Notes under the pieces: generated by a model
Seen by the model: the letters and a program-made list of their open reading frames with translations, nothing else
What the model was told of the DNA's origin: nothing
Databases searched by the model: none
Program-made: the position numbers and the translations under genes
Assembly (NCBI GenBank): GCA_021186555.1
Contig: JAJKFL010000012.1
Span: 23,323,711 to 23,387,710 of the forward strand
Direction of reading: 5' to 3'
Origin: Reticulitermes speratus
Taxonomy: Eukaryota; Arthropoda; Insecta; Blattodea; Rhinotermitidae
Length of the DNA: 64,000 bases
Shown here: positions 1-11,221 of the stretch, piece after piece
Layout of the letters: the number at the start of each line of letters is the position of its first letter
How positions within the stretch are numbered: the first letter of the stretch is position 1

Positions 1-548
1 GCACTTCTCATTCTGAGATTTGGAAGTGTAACTGTCAAACGATGCACCTATCAGCAGCAATAATACACTCATAGAAAGACAAGTGCAATGAGCATATTTA
101 TACACAGTATAATCCCAACTGAAGTTTTCTCAGTTCATGATTTTTCCCACATTTTACATTCATTTCTTGAGGTCCCAGCCAAAACCCCATATAAAGCATG
201 CATAATTTTTTTTTCTGGATTTAATGTTTCTCAATTTGAGGGGTTTCCCACATTTAACACACAAACAATTGGTCCCTACACCACCTTGAAACCTAAAATT
301 TAGTGTCTGTGTCTAGTTTGCAGTCTTGGCCAGATAGATAATGCCATGATCATACACAATGCACATGAAGTAATGTCAGAATCAATTGTCAACTCCTGCA
401 GCAGTGTACTACCAATTCTCCAGCATCTGCCTGCACATGATTTTTCAAAAAACCCATGACAGGAGCCATTTACACATAAGAACTTCTTTTCAGAGTCACC
501 ATTGTTACTGGCTGATCACAAATCATGGATGTAGGCTACCATAAGACG
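1..548. other. 3' flank of the minus-strand gene, no gene seen
   Basis: AT-rich noncoding sequence. The short ORFs on both strands have no family features. Bases 533-548 are the left target-site duplication of the hairpin element that follows. Confidence 0.5.
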
Positions 549-769
549 AAATCTGCACTCTTCTGGGATATTACACGGCGTCGTGTGGTAAACATTTACT
601 GACGTTTCGCGACGATGTATTGGTCCCACCTTCAAGGGTCGGACTCTTGCCCTTGAAGGTGGGACCGATACATCGTCCCGATACGTCGGTAAACAATCAC
701 CACATGATGTCGCGTAATATCCCAGAAAAGTGCAGATCTCATTAACACCGCGGCAGAAGCTTGAAATCA
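549..769 (+). repeat. Hairpin element, copy 1 (221 bp)
   Basis: A long inverted repeat centred near 645. The arms start with AAATCTGCACTCTTCTGGG and run through a TTTACTGACGTTTCG block to GGTCCCACCTTCAAGGG. The right arm is followed by an unpaired tail ending in GCTTGAAATC. The flanks AGGCTACCATAAGACG (533-548) and AGGTTACCTTACGATG (770-785) match at 12 of 16 positions, which I read as an aged target duplication. The right half has the order TTGAAGG, GGGAC stem, CCGATACGTCGG, a mutated version of the hammerhead-like core seen in other copies. Same family as the copies near 30.4, 37.1, 43.2 and 44.0 kb. Confidence 0.75.
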
Positions 770-785
770 AGGTTACCTTACGATG

Positions 786-3063
786 GGTCATCCTACACTA
801 TGCTACACAAGACGTCAGATGTCTTGCGCACTGATCCCTAATTTTAATTTCATTTTAAGTTTTTTTCTTTGTGTCCCATAAATTAAATATAAAAACATAA
901 ATATAAAATGGATTGAATAAAAATATAATTAATTTTAAATTCACAGTGAACATGATGTTTCATAACACAGCACTATTTTCTATTTGATTTTGACACAACC
1001 CTGACTGAAGATTTTTCTCATGCCTGCCCCCCAGACGAGTCTCAATGGGGGTTCCATGGTACACCCTTATGGCTGCCATGCTTGTTCAGAGGCATACAGA
1101 TGCGATGCCACATTAAGACTAACTCATTCCACCATGCATGTGATATGCCACATATGAATTATCAATATTATCAAACCTCTTTGGCAGCTCGTTAATGCTA
1201 TAACAAATTCTAATTCACCTGCACAATTCATTTGCAATTTCAGTCTTTCAAAATAGCTTACAATTCCTTCATACCTGGACTGCCAGCAGTGATAATGGGG
1301 TATCCATAAAAACATGTTTGGTTCAGGATGCAATATTTATGGCACTGTGCTGGAAAATTTATTGTGGACGACCCTATATGCCAGCACATGCAGGTACTTC
1401 CTTTTTGTCACCCCTCCTCCCTAACCTCCATCTACCCAAGGCCAGCCAATCACTGAAACAAACCACTCTGGTATGTCTGCCCTAGTCGATGCACCATACC
1501 AAATTCCGTCTCAGCCCACAATTCAAAATTTTTGTTTTGGACCATGGTACAAGACCATGCCATGCATCTCTCCACAGCACTGTGGAAAAATAATTATTGC
1601 ATTTCTCTTTTAAGTTAACACAATATCATGGGGGGGGTCTTTTGTTTATCATTTTGAGGTCAATGAGTGTGTCACAGAGCATGAGGATGTACCAAATTTC
1701 AGTATGTATCAGCTACGCATGTAAGTTATGAACATTTTTTTCTTGTTATTATATTTGTTAAAGTTACTACCTATGTACCTTGTCACATGTCTCTTGTACT
1801 CCTTGGCTTAAACACAATGATTATCAATTGATAACCAATAAAAAAGGAAACAGGGGGAATGCAGTACAAAATGCAAATCTGGTTGTAATGAGTATTTGCT
1901 ATAGTGACAGTTCTTCACACTCTTACGAACTCCTGTTATATCAGACTTTCACTGTGCTTAGCTGATACACTGCTTGTGGCAGAGTGCATTTCCTCTTCTC
2001 AGTCAAAGGACACTCTGCACAATCTAACTATCACACTGGAGAGATCAGTAAGCAAAAAAAATTCTATAAACTTCAAGCATCATCTGTTTTCCACATCTAA
2101 AGTGTTTTCCCTCCTACCGAAATTGCAGGTTCAAAAGCAACTTTCATGAACTTTATCATGCCCCCAGCAAGCTTCACACTTATTTTGCTTACAGGTAAAA
2201 AACATGAAAACAAACAAATTACAAATTCTCCAATAAATTTTATGCATAGTAAAAACCTGAATATGCAATTTAGTTCCAAATGTTGGTAAACCTAATACCA
2301 TAAGTCATGTTAAATGTCTTCTAATAGATTTTAGTAATTTCCATGAATTGTGCATATAAAAATACATACAAAGATTCTAACAGGTAATTCTTTTCAAAAC
2401 AATAACAGCATTTCATGGATCACTAACTTCTCCTGATATCAAAGAACATACACTTTTCCTTGCAAGCTGAACTCTGCATAAAAACAGAAATGTGCATAAC
2501 ACAAACTTAAAACAAGAAACTGTGTATTACACTGGGCCGTGTTAAGCCACTACATCATGAGAAGTTTCCGCTGGACGATACCTGCCACCCCTTGACCCAC
2601 ATTTAGTTGTACCTTTCCCTTCCTCCCCTACTGCCCTCTTCGTATGTGCCACAAGTTTACCTGTTTGGTTTAGGTACTTTCCTTGGTCACTCAGCAACCA
2701 GTCTCCGCGGCATAAACATACAAATTTAGTTTCGGCTTATATGTATTTCAAAATTGTGTTTCGGTACATATTAATACATCGGGGGGTTGTTGCAGCCCTT
2801 GGTAGTGTTGGGGTCAGATTTGTGTTACTGGTACCAGCACAGCACTGCCAAGTTATTGCTGGTCTGTGTGGAGTCTCTCTTCAATGTAGTATTGATATTG
2901 TTTTGATGCGCTGTTTATATGTATTTCAAACTACGTCATTCTGTAAGTATCGGCGAATGTTTGCTTTTGTGTATCTCATTCAGCATGTTGAGTTAATGCT
3001 GGCTGATCCTCCAGCTAAAAAGCCAGTCCATGGAATTATACGGATCAACATGGTCTCCAGGAG
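786..3063. other. Noncoding, probable 3' UTR/downstream region
   Basis: AT-rich sequence downstream of the minus-strand gene. A minus-strand AATAAA (TTTATT on the plus strand at 1357-1362) is one possible polyadenylation signal, but nothing ties the transcript end to it. No coding exon or recognised repeat. The 121-codon plus-strand ORF near 2741-3106 has no domain-like features and is rejected. Confidence 0.4.
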
Positions 3064-3400
3064 AACTAAGCAACTGCGTGGGGCAGAGTCCTTCTTCAAA
3101 AGCTAACAAGTCCAGAGCTAGTAAAAAAATTCACTGCATTTTTGGAACCCAGAGGTACATTACCACATTCACAAGAGCCTGCCACCTGTCCTTATCCTGA
3201 GCCAGATCAATCCAGTCCATGCCTCCCCTCCCCCCAACCCATTTCTTAAAGATCCATTTTAATAATATGCTCCCATCTATGCCTACGTCTTACTAGTGGT
3301 CTCTTTCCCTCCAGTTTCCCGCCAAAACCCCAAATGCACCTCTCCTCTCCCCCATATGTGCCACATGCCCTGCCCACCTAATTCTTCTTGATTTGATCAA
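3064..3400 (-). mobile_element. LINE family A, decayed 3' end
   Basis: On the minus strand this reads as a broken WAGHVARM ... [15 protein letters not shown] C-terminus, followed by the family's noncoding end (CTTCTCAAGAAGGACT-like, mutated here). It aligns by eye with the better copies at 12770-13605 and 48300-48625. It lies in the 3' region of the host gene, in the same orientation. Confidence 0.7.
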
Positions 3401-3637
3401 TCAAATAATATTTGGCGAGGAGTACAAATCATGACGCTCCATGTGGACTCCGGCACAAGCACGTGCAACAGTACATCCCATCTCTCCATGTTTCATCAGA
3501 CAGTTATTCTGACTCTTCTTTGCCCTAATTTTTGTCATATAAATATATAAGAATACTTAAAAATGATGCATTATCAGTGGAATGAATATCTCCAATTTCA
3601 CATTGTTTTTGGGATAGAGAGAACTTTTGTGTTTTTT

Positions 3638-4033
3638 TTAGAGGATGTCCAAATTGAATGTAGAGGCTGAATCCAGAGAATTGAGCAACTCTTGAGCAGC
3701 TGCAGAGAAGTGACTTGAATCTCCAGTCGGCAAGTGTTCAAGAAATTCGAGACTGAAGTCTGGGTGTTGAGAGACACTTTGCTGTGCAGATGAGACTGGC
3801 ACTGTTGAGCTTGGTGTAGGTTGTGGGTGTGGGTGCTGCTGCTGTGGTGCAGGAGGTCCAGGGTTCCCTGCTCCTGCCCCAACAGGACTTCCTCCATAGC
3901 CCACAAGGGGTTGCTGCTGATGTGGAGGTAGAGGCTGTTGGGAATGATGTGGATGATGTGGATGATGATGTGGTGAACCTCCCCCACCCCCACTCACAGA
4001 CACTGACTGTGACATCTGAAGGTTCATTGACAT
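3638..4033 (-). CDS. mam: Last coding exon of the mam-like gene
   Basis: The acceptor TTTTGCAG precedes ATGTCAATGAAC; the exon runs 132 codons to the stop at 3638. It encodes MSMNLQMSQSVSVSGGGGG, a His/Pro repeat, a Q/P-rich stretch, and the acidic-hydrophobic end LEFLEHLPTGD, then ELLNSLDSASTFNLDIL. The final approx. 40 residues are the only non-repetitive part and the best query for confirming identity. Confidence 0.8.
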   Translation of the reverse strand: MSMNLQMSQSVSVSGGGGGSPHHHPHHPHHSQQPLPPHQQQPLVGYGGSPVGAGAGNPGPPAPQQQHPHPQPTPSSTVPVSSAQQSVSQHPDFSLEFLEHLPTGDSSHFSAAAQELLNSLDSASTFNLDIL

Positions 4034-7000
4034 CTGCAAAAGAAGAGACATGCAATAAAACAAGGAACACATATCCATACCTAAATTCTTTTCTCTACGA
4101 TTATACTTCACTGGCGATAAAAAATGGCTATCACACCCAACATGAAGTATTTTTTTTTAATTACATACAAATGAATATTTTCTTTGCAATTTCTGAACAG
4201 AATAAGGAGCACTTTATTACATGCAATGCTCTCTCACAGTTATCTCTTTTAGACTTCCAAGCTTTATCATTTCTGGGCCGTATTCTGTGCCAGTGACTAC
4301 CCAACTTTAAGGATCTTGTTTATGTGACTACATTCCACCTGTGTTGTGTTGGTTGGTACTGGCGCAGACTGCTGGAGACCCACAGACTGCTGCTGTGAGA
4401 CCATCTGCATTTGCCCTACAGGTGATCCTGACAGGGCTTGGTTACGAACCAACTGCTGATGCTGCATCTGTTGTGCTGCTGATATCTGCATGCCTCCTTG
4501 GCCACCCCCCATTCCAAAAGAACCTAAAACAATACAGCTTTTCAGTAAAAAATATGACGCAAAAATATCCCACATGATAACAATAGACATCTAATTCATG
4601 TTGAGTGTTAACAGGACATTAAATCTTTGTTCCATGATATGGAACCATTCCATCAAAGCTGTTTGTTACTCAAAGGCATAAACCATGAATATGACGATCC
4701 AAGACAACACATACATACAGTACAATCCTCATTATCCAAGCCAATGACAAGGATAAGGCACACAAATAACAGAACACACTGTGTACTGTGCATTCACAAA
4801 ACATCACAACATGCCTGGCATTTTTTTAAACAACTGATGTTTGTTTTAAGAAACAGTTTGACTCAGGCAGTGATAAGCAAAATTAACACAATGCACACTC
4901 AGAGAGTATTATAAAGTAAACACAATGAGTTAACACCTGGGCAGTGACACAGAAAATATGCATTAGGCATGGGAGAGCCAACCAGTATTTTGTAATGTCA
5001 TAAAGAAACAGGAGTTGATGTTAAGACGGGTGAGAGTCTTGTGGGCTGTGTGGCCTGGTAGACAGTTACCTGAAGATTCCTCCACTATTTACCAACTACA
5101 CAGCATCCACAAGCTCCATCTTCATATAAATCACCACACAAACCTCAAACCTGGTCGTGGTTCTTAGCCATGCTATACAGAATGCGGGCAATTCAAACAG
5201 AGACTTGGCAGCTTACCCTGATGACCACTCTGAGTGAATGCTGGCCTCATCTGCGCCCCAAACACTGCACTCTGCTGCTGTGACAACAGAAGGTGTCTCC
5301 ATTCGGCACTACCTCGCCCGCCAATGTTGATTCCATCTGGTCCAATGCTGACGTTGGGTGGTCGCTGGGTGTTACGTCCACCTGGTGTCACATACGTGCC
5401 TGCCATCCTATGCTGGTGCTGCACAACGCCCGTAGGCCCCCCAATGTACACGTTGCCTCCAACACCATGAAGCACCTGTTGCTGCTGCGGTCTCATCATT
5501 GGGCCTACACAGCGATTCACCTCAGGATAATTACGGTCCTACTGATTCACAGAAATCCCATCTTCATGTATATTCATTATATGTATAATAAGAGTGACCC
5601 ATCCAACAACAAACTAACCAACTTGATTTCTTTGTTCAGTGGGTTGCAGCACTAACAGGGTGAGGATACTGGAACACATCAATGCACAAGCTCAAACATG
5701 TGATTGATTTTTGTTTCTACAGCAGACAAACATGAGAACATCCAAACATAACATAAAATCCGTTCAGCACAATTGCCAGTATGTATGACAGTCACAGATG
5801 TCACAGAGATGTGCAAGTTTTGTGATGCAGTTTTTGGATGTCAATCGAATCCTCACCATATCGTTTTTGGATGCTGCTTTATTTGCGCTTCCTATGCTCC
5901 AATAATGTTAACAGACACAACTATGAATAAAGAACAACTCCATTTAAAGTTCCAGACTCAATCATTTGCCATCTTCTTTTAATTACTGGAGTGAACTTTA
6001 ACATACAGGTCCATAAAATGTTCCAAAAATCTAGCAGATACCTCAATATTCTAGGTGCCAGAATGGTGACATGAAGGAAGTTTAATACTGGGGACCAAAA
6101 AATATTTGACACCACCATACAACACAGGGATCATTTGGAGCAACACTGGCCTATAAACCACAGGCTGCATCCACACTTTTTAACAAGTTAAGCACTACTG
6201 AACTGCAGCAATGAATACAAAATTAATTTTTATTTAACTTTTAACAGTATCATCTTAAACGCTGCCAATTAAAGCAAATTTAAAGAGACCACCCTGTGAC
6301 TATGCATGGTAGCTGGCACTGATCTACTGAACATGCCCAACAGATTTGATCAGTTTCACTTCTTATGCCTCCATCAGCCTCCATTATACCTCTACCCCTG
6401 TGGTACACACTAGACTTCATGACACCCCACAGTTAAGTCACGGTTACAACCAAATACATTAGCAGTAATAGGTGATGGAACAGCAGTCGGTATAGCGGTT
6501 TGCAATGGGTTGGATGGTACGGGGCTCAAACCCCGTGGGGTCAAGAATTTACTCTTCTCCTCAGCCCTGGGCCCACCCAACCTTCTGCACAATGAGTACC
6601 AGCGCTCTTTCCCAGGGGTAATGCAGCCAGGGCATGGTGTTGACCATTCACCATATTTAGAGCCGACAGATGTACCTCTATTCCACCTATGCACCTTCAT
6701 GGTGTTATTGTGAGACGTTTACTGAAGGTGACAAAGGTTACAGCTTGTGTAACCTGACATGCCCTCTATAACACTGTCTTCAAGTCTGGCCACCTCATCA
6801 CGGTACATTCTGTATACTGAGACACTGACAGCAGCCATATTGCAGGCAGAGACGAGGGCAGGGGGTGTTTCTGCTTGTACTGTATACAGTAGCAGTACTT
6901 TGCTGAAGAGATGTTTTGTTTCTTTGTCAAATGAGAACACATAATGAACACTTTTTAGCAAAATTCAAGGCAAATATCACGGACACTGTAACAGAAGTAG

Positions 7001-7900
7001 CTGAGCAAGATCGGAAGAAAGCATTGATAAGGTAAACTGTGCAACCAATGACATTTACATGACACTCACTCACACACACACCATTCAGAGCAACCGCCAC
7101 ATGCAAACAGCAGAACAGCGGCTGTGCCCATGTACTATTCAGGAATACTGGTGCGTTCTGTTAGGAACAATGTAGCCGATTTCAGCATGTGACCAGCTGC
7201 AAGTTTTGGAATGTGTCTGCAACTGAACTGACAAAGAGCCACAACAGCTCAGTTAATCAGCATGTCATTACTGACGGGATGACAAGCAACAAGGTGTAAT
7301 CACTCACGTGCCGTGCGATGACTGTGAAGTGCACACACCGAGTGTCTGTGTGAGGAAGATGTGTCACAAGCAGACCATTTTGGCAACAAAGATGCTGAGA
7401 CAAAAACATGAGCTAAACGTAAGCAACATAACAGTTGTGACTTCAATACTTTCATAACATTGTTGACTCTTACACTCTGACAATGACCACCTCACGTCTG
7501 TGTCTGTTGTCTTGTTTCTTAATTTTATTTAATAATACTGTTGGCAAATCTGATTATACAGTGTCCAATGAGTGAAAGAGTTGTAAAGGATATGGAAGGA
7601 ATCGGGAATAGCTTAATTTAAGGTACTAGTCTGACATGTGCCTGAAGAAACTGACGATAACGAAAGTCCTCAGTCTGGACAGCCCACGTTATGTCCGAGA
7701 ATCGAACTGCACCTTATCACAAGTCAGCCAAATTGCTATGATATTATCACCAAACTACAGAACATGACAGTAGGAACAGTACTTGTTTCAGACTACAAAT
7801 GTGTGCAGTGAGCACATGAAACGTAAGACAATGACATGGTGATACCTGAGGGGGGCATTGGCTGCTGTCCAACTCTCCTCATGTTTGCTGCCGTAAACCT

Positions 7901-7962
<62 letters not shown>

Positions 7963-8350
7963 GCTGCTGCTGCTGTTGTTGTTGCTGCTGCTGTCCTATA
8001 AGCATTAGCTGTGGGTTAGGCTTGTACTCTGGTGGAGGTGGGCGCGGGCCCATGCCCGCCATGTGTGACTGTTGTTGGGCCCTCAACATCTGTTGCTGTT
8101 GTATCAACTTGTGCTGCTGTTCCAAGGCTTGTCTGCTGCTGATGGTGGGATCCACCACAGTGCGCCCTCCTGCACTGCCCGGACGCTGCCGCAGGCTCTG
8201 CTGCGTGAAGTTGATGGTCTGGGACTGTGAGAGAGTATAGGTGTCTCCAGGTGCTGCTGGCTGCTGAGTGAAGTACAAGCTCTGCTGAGCCGCTACTGAT
8301 GCACTTGGCTTCAGCTCACCACTGAGCTGCATGTGCTGTCCTGCAGTAAC
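3638..8350 (-). CDS. mam: C-terminal four exons of a Gln-rich coactivator, probable Mastermind
   Basis: Four minus-strand exons join without breaking frame into 457 residues plus a stop: 8350-7846 (phase 0 in), 5504-5217, 4523-4339 and 4033-3638. The donors read CAG|GTAT, CAGG|GTAAGC and CAG|GTGG; every acceptor ends in AG. The protein is low-complexity: QSQTINFTQQSLRQRPG, then a QQHKLIQQQQMLRAQQQ stretch, a PRPPPPEYKPNPQLM segment, about 31 Gln (residues 120-150), a GMGGGQGGMQ stretch, a His/Pro/Gln-rich part, and the C-terminus FSLEFLEHLPTGD ... ELLNSLDSASTFNLDIL. That tail and the Q-rich layout fit insect Mastermind, the nuclear coactivator that binds the Notch intracellular domain and Su(H). 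The N-terminal Notch/CSL-binding helix is not in these exons, so the assignment rests on tail and composition. Another Q-rich transcriptional coactivator is possible. The start codon lies outside the recognised exons. Confidence 0.65.
4034..4338 (-). other. Intron between the last two coding exons
   Basis: A 305-bp intron with donor CAG|GTGGAA at 4339/4338 and acceptor TTTTGCAG| at 4034/4033. It is AT-rich. Phase 0. Confidence 0.75.
4339..4523 (-). CDS. mam: Coding exon of the mam-like gene
   Basis: A 185-nt exon. The acceptor TTTTAG precedes GTTCTTTTGG. It encodes SFGMGGGQGGMQISAAQQMQ, a Q/M-rich segment, and VPTNTTQ before the donor CAG|GTGG. The two leading bases complete the glycine codon begun by the upstream exon, giving HQGSFGMGGG across the junction. 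Confidence 0.8.
4524..5216 (-). other. Intron, 693 bp
   Basis: Donor CAGG|GTAAGC at 5217/5216, acceptor TTTTAG|GT at 4524/4523, phase 1. AT-rich, no recognised repeat inside. Confidence 0.7.
5217..5504 (-). CDS. mam: Coding exon of the mam-like gene
   Basis: A 288-nt exon. I place the acceptor at GTGTAG|GCCCAATG because the two leading bases complete the split Gly codon left by the upstream exon; the alternative AG sixteen bases upstream would break frame. It encodes PMMRPQQQQVLHGVGGNVYI, then GGPTGVVQHQHRMAGTYV, a GPDGINIGGRG segment and FTQSGHQ. Confidence 0.75.
5505..7845 (-). other. Intron, 2.3 kb, with a SINE
   Basis: A phase 1 intron between the polyglutamine exon and the next exon. 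It contains a plus-strand SINE near 6485-6720. The rest is unremarkable noncoding sequence. Confidence 0.65.
6485..6720 (+). mobile_element. tRNA-derived SINE inside the intron
   Basis: The head resembles the 5' half of a tRNA (TCGGTATAGCGGTT as box A, GGCTCAAACCCC as box B at about 6523-6534). The body matches the other SINE copies: CCCACCCAACCTTCT, then CCAGGGGTAATGCAGCCAGG, then GTTGACCATTCACC and the CACCTTCATGGTG end. It is antisense to the host gene. Confidence 0.6.
7846..8350 (-). CDS. mam: Polyglutamine exon of the mam-like gene
   Basis: A 505-nt exon entered in phase 0 after GATTTCAG and left in phase 1 at TCAG|GTATCACC. It holds the Q-rich segments, PRPPPPEYKPNPQLM, and the polyglutamine run, ending RRVGQQPMPPS. 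An in-frame ATG at 8365 lies 15 bases upstream, but the acceptor-like TTTCAG directly before GTT argues that this is an internal exon. Confidence 0.75.
7901..7993 (-). repeat. CAG/CAA trinucleotide tract coding for polyGln
   Basis: About 31 glutamine codons on the minus strand. CAG blocks at both ends flank a central run of about twelve CAA codons. Mixed codons usually make such tracts less prone to slippage than pure CAG. Confidence 0.9.
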
Positions 8351-8365
8351 CTGAAATCGGTACAT

Positions 8366-8769
8366 GACAAATATATTTCAGAAATACATGCACTAACAAC
8401 CTTTCTGACAGTGCAAATGATTTTCTGGCGATATTTTTGACGGTACCCCACAGCAGATGGTACAAACAGAAGCAACCCTTACATAAAACATAATGGAATC
8501 TGAAATTATGGGATGTGACATCGTGCAGTCCCGTACGCAGGTACCAGACTACTCGATGTCATGGTAATTGTAACGTTCACTGCCACGGGTACTTCACATC
8601 TTGTAACTCGAAAAGCTTCCTAGTAACTACAAGGGGTTAAGTCCGAAACGACAAACATTTGAAACAGTAAGAAGTAGCAGGAGGCTGCATAGAATTTTAC
8701 TATGAGATGCTCATGACTTGTCCTCCTTGCCAAATATTTTGCTGATCAAATCAAGGAGCATAAAATGAA
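8366..8769. other. Upstream intron or flank, nothing recognised
   Basis: Noncoding sequence immediately 5' of the polyglutamine exon on the minus strand. No exon-like ORF. Confidence 0.4.
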
Positions 8770-9050
8770 CAAGATATGTAGCACATGTGGAGGGGAACAG
8801 TCGCAAGTGGAAAGAATGAAGGAAATGAATCACTTGCCCAAGACCTAGGCACAGATGGGTGGGTCATATTAAAATGGATTGTAAACAAACAGGATGGAAG
8901 CGCATGGACTTCAGTCACCTGGCTCAGGATAGGGACAAACAGCAGGCTCTCAAGAACACGGCAGCAAACCGCGAAGTTCCATAAAATGTGCGGACAACTT
9001 CTTGACTAGCTGTGCAACTAATGGCTTATTAAGGACTCTGCCCCATGTAG
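8770..9050 (+). mobile_element. LINE family A, heavily decayed 3' end
   Basis: Recognisable blocks in order: GTAGCACATGTGGAGGGG, AAAATGGATTGTAA, GGCTCAGGATAGGGACA, AAGTTCCATAAAA, CTTCTTGACTAGCTG. These match 13308-13600 with many substitutions and small gaps. Confidence 0.7.
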
Positions 9051-9539
9051 TAAGACATAAATCATTTAGGAACAAATGTCTTTCCTTCTCACTGCATTTG
9101 AAGATTACCTAACCAGAAGTTATTCAACCACACCAACAGTCCGTTACTGCATTTTGAATAATGCCGCTGACACAGTGCATTTACCTTTACGTTAAAGCAA
9201 ATTCTCAGGTCTGTTACAATCATGCGCCCTTCTATGACACACCTCAGATGCACTGACACACGCAACTCATCTGAAAGTCAAACCCGCAGCAACAGTGTGT
9301 TACCGGGCGAGGTAAGGCTCACTGCCGGTGCGTGGATCCTCGCACGTTCGCTTACATAGCAGTTGTGTACAGCAGTTGTGCGTGACGCACTTCTGTCGTC
9401 GTTCGTGAATATGAAACAGCGTTATATGGAGGGGTTTACTGCGACAGCCTATATAAGAAACGGTCAAGAAACGCTCAAAACAACAGACACTACCCAGTCA
9501 GCAGCTACTCCCAAACTACTACTTTATTTAGTACTTTCA
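9051..9539. other. Noncoding, nothing recognised
   Basis: No coding or repeat signature beyond short chance ORFs. Confidence 0.35.
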
Positions 9540-9772
9540 TATAAGGACACATTATAAATAGTAGTACATATGATAATCCTGTATTGTATGAAGCAGTCTA
9601 AGTGTACACATTATTATCCTATGTTTTAATACTGTAACTATCTGATTTCTCTGTATCTAACAGTTAATAATAATAGCATATCTTGTTTAAATTTGACCAT
9701 TTCTATATCCATGTAGTCTTCGACCCTGTAATGGATCTACGGAAAGTGAAATAAATTGAATTGAATTGAACT
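9540..9772 (+). mobile_element. Possible non-LTR retrotransposon 3' UTR with ATTGA tail
   Basis: An AT-rich stretch ends in GACCCTGTAATGGATCTACG, then GAAATAAATTGAATTGAATT. That layout (AATAAA-like signal plus a pentamer microsatellite tail) is typical of non-LTR element 3' ends. No coding part is attached, so the family is undetermined. Confidence 0.4.
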
Positions 9773-10210
9773 ACACATGGTGACATGAAAGTTGCGGTAT
9801 GGTGTGCTCTGAGTGCGACAAGAATGATCACACCCCTCTTGTTCCCGGATACCATAACTTCAGATGGATACAGTGGTCAAACTTTGGCACCATTTTTTTT
9901 TAATCTAAGCGATAGGTAAAAATAAATGCGGATTCTTCCAGCAAGGCGGTACAACCGTCCATACAGCCACTAATTCAACGGTCGCCTTACGTCACATTTT
10001 TGGGCAGCCGAATAATTAGTCGTCCTTTAGGGCCTGCTCGTTCACCGAATCTGATGTCATGCGACCATTACGTGTGGGGATATTTCACAAACGTTTAGGC
10101 AACAACAACCACCAACACACAGACGACGACCTTAAAGAAATGATCTGGCACGCAGAACTGGCACTTTCCAAATAATGACTTCAAAAGATTTTCGAGACGT
10201 AATAACTTAG
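9769..10210 (+). pseudogene. Mariner-type transposase remnant
   Basis: Reading frames can be followed by eye only across several shifts: AVWCALSATRMITPLLFPDT, then FQQGGTTVHTATNSTVAL, then GSRIISRPLGPARSPNL, then MSCDHYVWGYF, then DDLKEMIWHAELAL. These correspond in order to the middle and C-terminal half of a Tc1/mariner-superfamily transposase. The aspartate expected in the FQQDG motif is Gly, and in-frame stops are present, so the protein is dead. Neither end of the element was found. It abuts a LINE-like tail on the left and a minisatellite on the right. Confidence 0.6.
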
Positions 10211-10375
10211 CAATCAACACGGTGTCACATCCCAGAGGACGGTAATCTTCATCAAAAACTATGTGAAAACCTCCAACCGAACGAAAAAATGGTTAATATG
10301 ACATCACTCTCCGTACTGAGTATGTTTCAGTAATTAGTTAACCATGCTGGAAACTTGGAAGCAGAAACTGGCAGT

Positions 10376-11215
10376 GGCAGTGGTAGTACCAGTGATGGTG
10401 CTACAACAGTGGCAGTGGTAGTACCAGTGATGGTGCTACAACAATGGCAGTGGTAGTACCAGTGATGGTGCTACAACAATGGCAGTGGTAGTACCAGTGA
10501 TGGTGCTACAACAATGGCAGTGGTAGTACCAGTGATGGTGCTACAACAGTGGCAGTGGTAGTACCAGTGATGGTGCTACAACAATGGCAGTGGTAGTACC
10601 AGTGATGGTGCTACAACAATGGCAGTGGTAGTACCAGTGATGGTGCTACAACAATGGCAGTGGTAGTACCAGTGATGGTGCTACAACAATGGCAGTGGTA
10701 GTACCAGTGATGGTGCTACAACAATGGCAGTGGTAGTACCAGTGATGGTGCTACAACAGTGGCAGTGGTAGTACCAGTGATGGTGCTACAACAATGGCAG
10801 TGGTAGTACCAGTGATGGTGCTACAACAATGGCAGTGGTAGTACCAGTGATGGTGCTACAACAGTGGCAGTGGTAGTACCAGTGATGGTGCTACAACAAT
10901 GGCAGTGGTAGTACCAGTGATGGTGCTACAACAATGGCAGTGGTAGTACCAGTGATGGTGCTACAACAATGGCAGTGGTAGTACCAGTGATGGTGCTACA
11001 ACAATGGCAGTGGTAGTACCAGTGATGGTGCTACAACAATGGCAGTGGTAGTACCAGTGATGGTGCTACAACAGTGGCAGTGGTAGTACCAGTGATGGTG
11101 CTACAACAATGGCAGTGGTAGTACCAGTGATGGTGCTACAACAGTGGCAGTGGTAGTACCAGTGATGGTGCTACAACAATGGCAGTGGTAGTACCAGTGA
11201 TGGTGCTACAACAAT
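10376..11215. repeat. Minisatellite, 24 units of 35 bp
   Basis: The unit begins GGCAGTGGTAGTACCAGTGA and ends GGTGCTACAACAAT. There are exactly 24 head-to-tail copies; the only common variant is ACAAT/ACAGT. Near-identity between copies implies recent expansion. Confidence 0.97.
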
Positions 11216-11221
11216 GGCAGT

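Noticed and set aside
2741-3106. 121-codon plus-strand ORF as a gene
   Set aside because: No recognisable domain; it lies in the 3' region of the minus-strand gene and overlaps a LINE remnant.
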